Below are positions 59,716-64,000 of a stretch of DNA of 64,000 bases, one piece after another. The notes under the pieces were generated by a model, which was given only the letters and a program-made list of their open reading frames with translations, had not been told where the DNA came from and searched no databases. The translations under genes and the position numbers were made by a program. The first letter of the stretch is position 1. Each line of letters begins with the position of its first letter. Origin of the DNA: Alphaproteobacteria bacterium (GTDB taxonomy: Bacteria > Myxococcota_A > UBA796 > GCA-2862545); the NCBI GenBank assembly GCA_020632875.1, contig JACKET010000001.1, forward strand, positions 558,001-622,000, given 5' to 3'.

Positions 59716-59727
59716 GCCGCCTCCAAC

Positions 59728-59749
59728 AACGGTGACATAACGGTGTCAT
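59728..59749. promoter_or_regulatory. Two adjacent 11-bp direct repeats, probable operator
   Basis: AACGGTGACAT and AACGGTGTCAT abut with a single mismatch. They also contain an inverted pair TGACA-N6-TGTCA at 59733-59748. The position between the WYL regulator and the hydrolase, just upstream of both starts, fits an autorepression site. Confidence 0.55.
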
Positions 59750-59788
59750 GACGCCAGGTGAAGGTGGAGCCACACACAAGGAGGCTCC

Positions 59789-60364
59789 ATGTCCACCATC
59801 GTCCTGTTCCACTCCGCCCTCGGGCTCCGCCCTGCCGTCCTCGATCTCGCCGCCGCCCTGCGCGCCGACGGACACACCGTGATCACGCCCGACCTGTTCG
59901 GCGGGAAGGTGTTCGACCGGCTGGAGGACGGCGTCGCCGAGCGCGACGCCATCGGCATCCCCGGCCTGATGCAGCGCGCGGCGGAGGCCGTCGCCGGACT
60001 CCCCGACGACCTCGTGTACATGGGCCTGTCGATGGGCGCGGCGTCGGCCGAGTGGCTCGCGGCGACGCGCCCCGGCGCGCGGGGTGCGGTGCTGCTGCAC
60101 GCGGCGCTGCCGGTGCAGGCCTTCGGTGTGGATGCCTGGCCCGACGTGCCGGTCCAGATCCACTACGCCGAGCGCGATCCGTGGGTCGATCCGGCCGTGC
60201 CCGCCGCGCTGTGCGACAGCGCTCCGGAGCGCGTCGAGGTGTACGGCTACCCCGGTGACGGGCACCTGTTCACGGACGCCGATGCGCCCGAGCACGACGC
60301 CGCGAGCGCGGCGCTCGTGGTGCAGCGGGTGCGCGCGTTCCTGTCGAGCGACGCCGTCTGCTGA
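59789..60364 (+). CDS. Dienelactone hydrolase-family protein
   Basis: The 191-residue alpha/beta-hydrolase has an N-terminal VLFHSALGLRP segment, then PDLFGGKVF. The nucleophile position is GLSMGAASAEWL (near residue 75), and acid and His follow in YAERDPWVDP and GDGHLFT. The catalytic triad would be Ser, Asp, His, while the family often has Cys. The ATG has AGGAGG upstream. It is divergent from the WYL regulator, which probably controls it. The substrate is unknown. Confidence 0.9.
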   Translation: MSTIVLFHSALGLRPAVLDLAAALRADGHTVITPDLFGGKVFDRLEDGVAERDAIGIPGLMQRAAEAVAGLPDDLVYMGLSMGAASAEWLAATRPGARGAVLLHAALPVQAFGVDAWPDVPVQIHYAERDPWVDPAVPAALCDSAPERVEVYGYPGDGHLFTDADAPEHDAASAALVVQRVRAFLSSDAVC

Positions 60365-60365
60365 C

Positions 60366-61262
60366 TCAGCGGCGCCGCGCGAGCCACGCCAGCGCCGGGC
60401 TCCACCGCGGTGTGGCGGCGCAGCCGCAGCGGGCGGGCGTCTCGCAGAACGCCGGCTCGCCCGGGTCTTCGCAGGCGATCCGGCCCACCGGGGTCGGGCG
60501 CCCCTCGTCGGTCACGAGCAGGTCGCCGTCGAGCTCCCACGCGATCGCCTCCCCCGTGCGCGTGAGCGCGAACAGGGCGGTGGGCGTGGTGTTCCAGTGG
60601 GCGTCGGGCGCGGCGGGGTCGACCTCGTACTGGTACACCGTGGTGTCGGAGCGCAGCACCAGGGCTCCGCCGTCGGGCCGGAAGTCGCCGCTCGTGATCT
60701 CCTCGTCGACGAACAACGTCGCCACGGGCTCGAGCTCCCGCGGCTTCGGGCCGCGGTCGGCGGGGATGCGGTACACCTCGGTGGTCGCGTCGCGGGTGAC
60801 GATCCACGCATCGAGGGTGCACGGGTTCACGAGCAGCGTCTCGGCATCCCGCGGAGCCCCGGGCCACACGAGCTCCCAGCGCTCGATCAGTCGGATCGGC
60901 CCGTCCCCACGGGGCTCGCGGCCCACGTAGACCGTGAGGCCCGGCTCCGAGCGCTCCGCCCCGATGTCGCCCACGTACAGGCAGTCGCCGCCGTTCGGGC
61001 ACGGCGCGCTGGCGAGGTCCTCCCAGTCGCGGTTCCCGGCGCTCGGGAAGGCGTGCTTCGTGACCGTTCCGTCGAGGCTGAACCGGAACAGCTCGGCCGC
61101 GCCGCTGTCGTCGTGGGTCCACAACGCCCCGGGGCTCACGCGGCTCGCCGCCAGACCGGACGACTCCGCGAGATCCGGGTGGTCGAGATCCCGAAGCTCT
61201 GTGACGGGCCCCCAGGCCTCGCAGGCGAGTGCCGCGCCGAGGGCGGCGACGAAGATCCCCAT
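60366..61262 (-). CDS. Secreted protein with MYXO-CTERM-like tail
   Basis: The 298-residue product has a signal peptide (MGIFVAALGAALA) and a beta-rich body with Trp- and Asp-rich repeats (LWTHDDSGAAELFRFSLDG, VYVGREPRGDGP), perhaps a propeller. It ends PARCGCAATPRWSPALAWLA plus three Arg. This is a Cys-Gly-Cys, short hydrophobic span and basic tail, the MYXO-CTERM pattern, although the hydrophobic span is short. The first bases of the frame face the WGR gene across 35 bases. Its 3' end is 1 base from the dienelactone hydrolase stop codon. Confidence 0.75.
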   Translation of the reverse strand: MGIFVAALGAALACEAWGPVTELRDLDHPDLAESSGLAASRVSPGALWTHDDSGAAELFRFSLDGTVTKHAFPSAGNRDWEDLASAPCPNGGDCLYVGDIGAERSEPGLTVYVGREPRGDGPIRLIERWELVWPGAPRDAETLLVNPCTLDAWIVTRDATTEVYRIPADRGPKPRELEPVATLFVDEEITSGDFRPDGGALVLRSDTTVYQYEVDPAAPDAHWNTTPTALFALTRTGEAIAWELDGDLLVTDEGRPTPVGRIACEDPGEPAFCETPARCGCAATPRWSPALAWLARRR

Positions 61263-61297
61263 CTGGGGAGTATAGTCGCCGACCCCAGGGAGGTCCG

Positions 61298-62629
61298 ATG
61301 CGCCGCTTCGAGTTCAACGACGGGAAGTCCAACAAGTTCTGGGAGATCGCGGTCGAAGCGAACACCTACACGGTGCGCTACGGCCGGATGGGAACCGACG
61401 GGCAGACCAGCACGAAGGTCTACCCGACGCCCGACAAGGCCCAGGCCGAGGCCGAGAAGGTCATCCAGTCGAAGACCAAGAAGGGCTACGCCGAGGTCGC
61501 CGCGCAGGCGCCGGCCGCGAAGCAGGGCGAGAACCCCGAGCTCGAAGCCGCCATCCTGGCCGACCGGCTCGACCGCAAGGCATGGGCGGTCTACGCCGAC
61601 TGGCTGCAGGCCGAAGGCGACGCGCGCGGCGACCTCGTGGCCGTGCAGCTGGCCCTGCTCGACAAGCCCGACGACGCGCAGCTGAAGAAGCGCGAGGCCG
61701 AGCTGCTCGAGAAGAACGCGCGGGCCTGGCTCGGCGAGTTCCGCCCCGAGGGCCCGTGGGAGGGCGCGCACGAGGTCGACTGGCACAACGGCTTCTGGCA
61801 GCGGGCGAAGATCTGGGTCGACTGGGATCTCGAAGAGCCCGACTTCCCGAAGATGCTCGGTGTGGTCCTCCGCCATCCTTCGGCGAAGTTCCTCGACACC
61901 CTCGAGCTCGGCCTCGCCGACAACGAAGGCGAGAACTTCTACCAGGAGGCGATGGACAGCCTCGTGAAGCACGGCATCCGGAAGGGCCTGCGCACGCTCC
62001 ACATCGGCGATTTCGAGTATCCCGACGAGACCGAGATCTCGTGGACCGAGGTGGGCAGCTTCTCGAAGTGCTGGACCATCCTGCCCGACCTCGAAGACCT
62101 CACGATCACGGGCGGATCCATCGAGATCGGCGTGCCCACCGCGCCGAAGCTCAAGTCGCTGAAGCTCGAGACCGGCGGCCTGCCGCAGGAGCCCGCGCAG
62201 CAGCTCGCGAAGGCGAGCCTCCCCGCGCTCGAGCGGCTCGAGATCTGGTTCGGGACGGAGGACTACGGCGGCAGCTGCACGGCGGCCGACGCCGCGGCCA
62301 TCGCGAGCAACGCGAAGGGCCTCCCGAAGGTGAAGTGGCTCGGCTTCATGAACGCCGACTTCGCGAACGAGATCCCCGCGGCCATCGCGCAGACGCCGCT
62401 GCTGAAGCAGGTCGACGATCTCGATCTGTCGATGGGCACCATGACCGACGAGGGCGCCCAGGCGCTCCTCGACCTCGCCCCGCGCTTCGCCCACCTGAAG
62501 TCCCTCAACCTCGACGAGAACTTCATCACCGACGCGATGGCCGAGAAGCTGAAGGCCGCGCTGCCGATGGTCGAGATCGGCAGCCAGGAGGATCCCGGGG
62601 ACTGGGTGTTCGTGTCGGTCGGGGAGTAG
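61298..62629 (+). CDS. WGR/TIGR02996-like/leucine-rich repeat protein
   Basis: The ATG follows AGGGAGG. The 443-residue protein starts with a WGR domain (about 1-65; FWEIAVEANTYTVRYGRMGT), which in PARPs binds DNA ends. A TIGR02996-like module follows (about 85-130; RKAWAVYADWLQAEGDARGD), common in myxobacteria and planctomycetes. A leucine-rich repeat region (about 200-430; LRTLHIGDFEYP, LDDLDLSMG) closes it. This mosaic occurs in proteins of unknown role in this lineage. A TATAGT box at 61271-61276 is a candidate -10. It is divergent from a MYXO-CTERM-like gene. Confidence 0.9.
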   Translation: MRRFEFNDGKSNKFWEIAVEANTYTVRYGRMGTDGQTSTKVYPTPDKAQAEAEKVIQSKTKKGYAEVAAQAPAAKQGENPELEAAILADRLDRKAWAVYADWLQAEGDARGDLVAVQLALLDKPDDAQLKKREAELLEKNARAWLGEFRPEGPWEGAHEVDWHNGFWQRAKIWVDWDLEEPDFPKMLGVVLRHPSAKFLDTLELGLADNEGENFYQEAMDSLVKHGIRKGLRTLHIGDFEYPDETEISWTEVGSFSKCWTILPDLEDLTITGGSIEIGVPTAPKLKSLKLETGGLPQEPAQQLAKASLPALERLEIWFGTEDYGGSCTAADAAAIASNAKGLPKVKWLGFMNADFANEIPAAIAQTPLLKQVDDLDLSMGTMTDEGAQALLDLAPRFAHLKSLNLDENFITDAMAEKLKAALPMVEIGSQEDPGDWVFVSVGE

Positions 62630-62684
62630 CGGGGTTGGCGAGCGGCGAGGGGTGGACCACGGACCACGTGCCTACGGAGCCCCC

Positions 62685-63479
62685 GTGGCTGATCCACTCG
62701 TAGGCGACGTGCTGTTCGTCACGCTCGACACCCTGCGGTTCGACGTGGCCCAGCAGGCGTTCGAGGCCGGCGAGCTGCCGGTGCTCGGCCCGCACCTCGG
62801 CGCGACGGGGTGGGAGGAGCGCCACACCCCCGGCTCGTTCACCTACGCCGCGCACACCGCGTTCTTCGCGGGCTTCCTGCCTACGCCCGCGCGTCCGGGC
62901 CCGCATCCGCGGCTGTTCGCGCTCGCGTTCCCGGGCAGCGAGACCATCGGCGAGCAGACCGTGGTCCTCGAGGGGCCCGACATCGTGCGGGGCCTGTCCG
63001 CCCGGGGGTTCCGCACGATCTGCATCGGCGGCACGGGCTTCTTCAACCAGCGCACGCCGCTCGGCTGCGACCTGCCCGGGCGGTTCGACGAGGCGCACTG
63101 GAGCCCCGCGCTCGGCGTCACCGATCCCGCGAGCACCGAGCACCAGGTCGCCCTGGCCCTCGAACGGCTGGCTGCATTCCCCGACCGGCGCGTGTTCCTG
63201 TTCGTGAACGTCAGCGCGCTGCACCAGCCGAACTGCACGTACGTGCCCGGGCAGACCGTCGACGACGCCGGGTCCCAGCGCGCGGCGCTCCGGTACGTCG
63301 ACCGCGCGCTCGGCCCGCTGCTCGCGGCTTTCGAGCGGCGCGGGCCCACGCTCGTCCTCGTGATGTCCGACCACGGCACCCTGTACGGCGAAGACGGGTA
63401 CACCGGGCACCGCGTGGGCCACCCGCTCGTCTACACCGTGCCGTACGCGCAGTTCCGGCTCGGTGATACAGCTCGCTGA
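62685..63479 (+). CDS. STM4013/SEN3800-type sulfatase-like hydrolase
   Basis: The 264-residue product matches the STM4013-type hydrolase family, an alkaline-phosphatase/sulfatase-like fold. It has VLFVTLDTLRFDVAQ at the N-terminus, HTPGSFTYAAHTAFFAGFLP near residue 48, and MSDHGTLYGEDG near 228 with the metal-binding Asp and His. The GTG at 62685 has GGAG 5 bases upstream; an earlier GTG at 62652 is a poorer choice. Homologues lie in operons with radical SAM genes (STM4011-4014), but the visible neighbour is another gene, so those may lie beyond the window. The next gene overlaps the stop (TGATG). Confidence 0.82.
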   Translation: MADPLVGDVLFVTLDTLRFDVAQQAFEAGELPVLGPHLGATGWEERHTPGSFTYAAHTAFFAGFLPTPARPGPHPRLFALAFPGSETIGEQTVVLEGPDIVRGLSARGFRTICIGGTGFFNQRTPLGCDLPGRFDEAHWSPALGVTDPASTEHQVALALERLAAFPDRRVFLFVNVSALHQPNCTYVPGQTVDDAGSQRAALRYVDRALGPLLAAFERRGPTLVLVMSDHGTLYGEDGYTGHRVGHPLVYTVPYAQFRLGDTAR

Positions 63480-64000
63480 TGGACGCGACCTCCCTGTTCG
63501 CCGAGCTCACCCGCGACTTCTGCAGCATCGTCCTGCAGGGCGCCGCCATGTCGCTCGAAGACCGCGCCGTGTCGGTCGACCAGGGGCTCGCGCAGCTCCT
63601 GGCCGCGGGGCTCGCCCTGCCCATCGTGCCCGGCGAGGTACGCCCGGATCCCGCGTCACCCTGGGACGAGGCTGCCTGGCCCGGCTTCGGGTCGTTCGAG
63701 CGGTACTGGACGGTCGGCGCGCTGGCCGAGCCCAGCGAGCCGCTCCCGTGCCTGCTGTCGCAGACCCTGCAGTTCGTGTTCGCCCAGCTGTGGGTGGGTC
63801 TCGAGGCCTTCGAGGCCGGCGAGCCCGAGCGCGCCGCGGGGATCTGGGGGCGGGGCTACGAAGACACGTGGGGGCCGGCGTCGACCGAGATGCTCCACGC
63901 GCTGCACCCGGTCGTGCGGGGCTACCGCGAGGATGCGCGGCGCCGGGTCCAGAAGCGGCGGAAGGGTGCGCCGGGTCTGGATCTCGTCACTCCGGCATCC
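63479..64000 (+). CDS. Partial hypothetical protein, DUF5063-like
   Basis: The ATG overlaps the hydrolase stop codon (TGATG), so translation is coupled. The 174 visible residues run open to the window end. The start (LFAELTRDFCSIVLQG, then a helical LLAAGLALPIVPGE) is weakly like DUF5063 proteins, and the rest (FERYWTVGALAEP, LSQTLQFVFAQLWVGLEAFE) is helical with Trp-Gly motifs. The 3' part is outside the window, so the length and family remain open. Confidence 0.55.
   Translation, partial: MDATSLFAELTRDFCSIVLQGAAMSLEDRAVSVDQGLAQLLAAGLALPIVPGEVRPDPASPWDEAAWPGFGSFERYWTVGALAEPSEPLPCLLSQTLQFVFAQLWVGLEAFEAGEPERAAGIWGRGYEDTWGPASTEMLHALHPVVRGYREDARRRVQKRRKGAPGLDLVTPAS

Noticed and set aside
62651..62670. 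GGACCAC doublet as a further heptad array
   Set aside because: Only two imperfect units, too few to separate from chance.

Overview
The window (about 70% GC, short gaps, many start/stop-overlapped genes) most likely comes from the chromosome of a Myxococcota (deltaproteobacterial lineage) bacterium. The evidence is a set of typical families: three proteins ending in a MYXO-CTERM-like sorting tail, three with a MopE-type Asp/Cys metal-binding repeat, many lipoproteins with a lipobox followed by an Asp-Thr-rich spacer, a WGR + TIGR02996-like protein, an STM4013-type hydrolase and a myxobacterial-type polyunsaturated fatty acid (PUFA) synthase. I saw no phage, insertion sequence, CRISPR array, tRNA or rRNA.

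Region 1 (1-24,029) is dominated by a PUFA synthase-type locus on the minus strand. pfaD (FMN enoyl reductase) overlaps pfaA (KS-MAT-ACP-KR-DH with one ACP) by ATGA. Then come an FG-GAP lipoprotein and about 5 kb of other genes (two lipoproteins, an XRE-cupin regulator, an SPFH protein, another lipoprotein), followed by pfaC (KS-CLF-two FabA-type DH didomains-PKS-type DH-degenerate PPTase-like tail). A TetR regulator converges on pfaC with no gap, next to a 51-aa membrane protein with a 16-bp palindrome upstream and an acyl-CoA-binding protein gene. A similar inverted repeat (CTGGCC-N4-GGCCAG) lies upstream of both pfaC and pfaD and may link the separated parts.

Region 2 (24,030-43,260) holds mostly housekeeping genes: an epimerase-like SDR with lost catalytic residues, Nfu-type Fe-S scaffold, LMW phosphatase plus fructosamine kinase, a frameshifted secreted protein, rsgA, a Gre-like factor, OmpA lipoprotein plus beta-barrel, pdxH, purB, a Sel1-repeat lipoprotein, a methyltransferase, tandem membrane paralogues, a zinc-ribbon/MoxR/VWA-like operon, and dinB. 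Its spacers carry tandem heptads (CCGTGGA family) and hexads, often in opposite orientation between convergent genes. The same heptads also lie inside pfaC interdomain linkers.

Region 3 (43,257-64,000) is rich in surface and envelope genes: a BtpA-family protein, an Asp-repeat MYXO-CTERM protein, an extensin-like zinc-site lipoprotein, a GPP34 operon, two MopE/beta-helix lipoproteins, a PAS histidine kinase, and a lamin-tail/VTC/DUF4956/HlyD-like operon suggestive of polyphosphate or surface-polymer work. It ends with a divergent WYL regulator/dienelactone hydrolase pair, a WGR-LRR protein and an STM4013-type hydrolase coupled to a gene cut by the window end.
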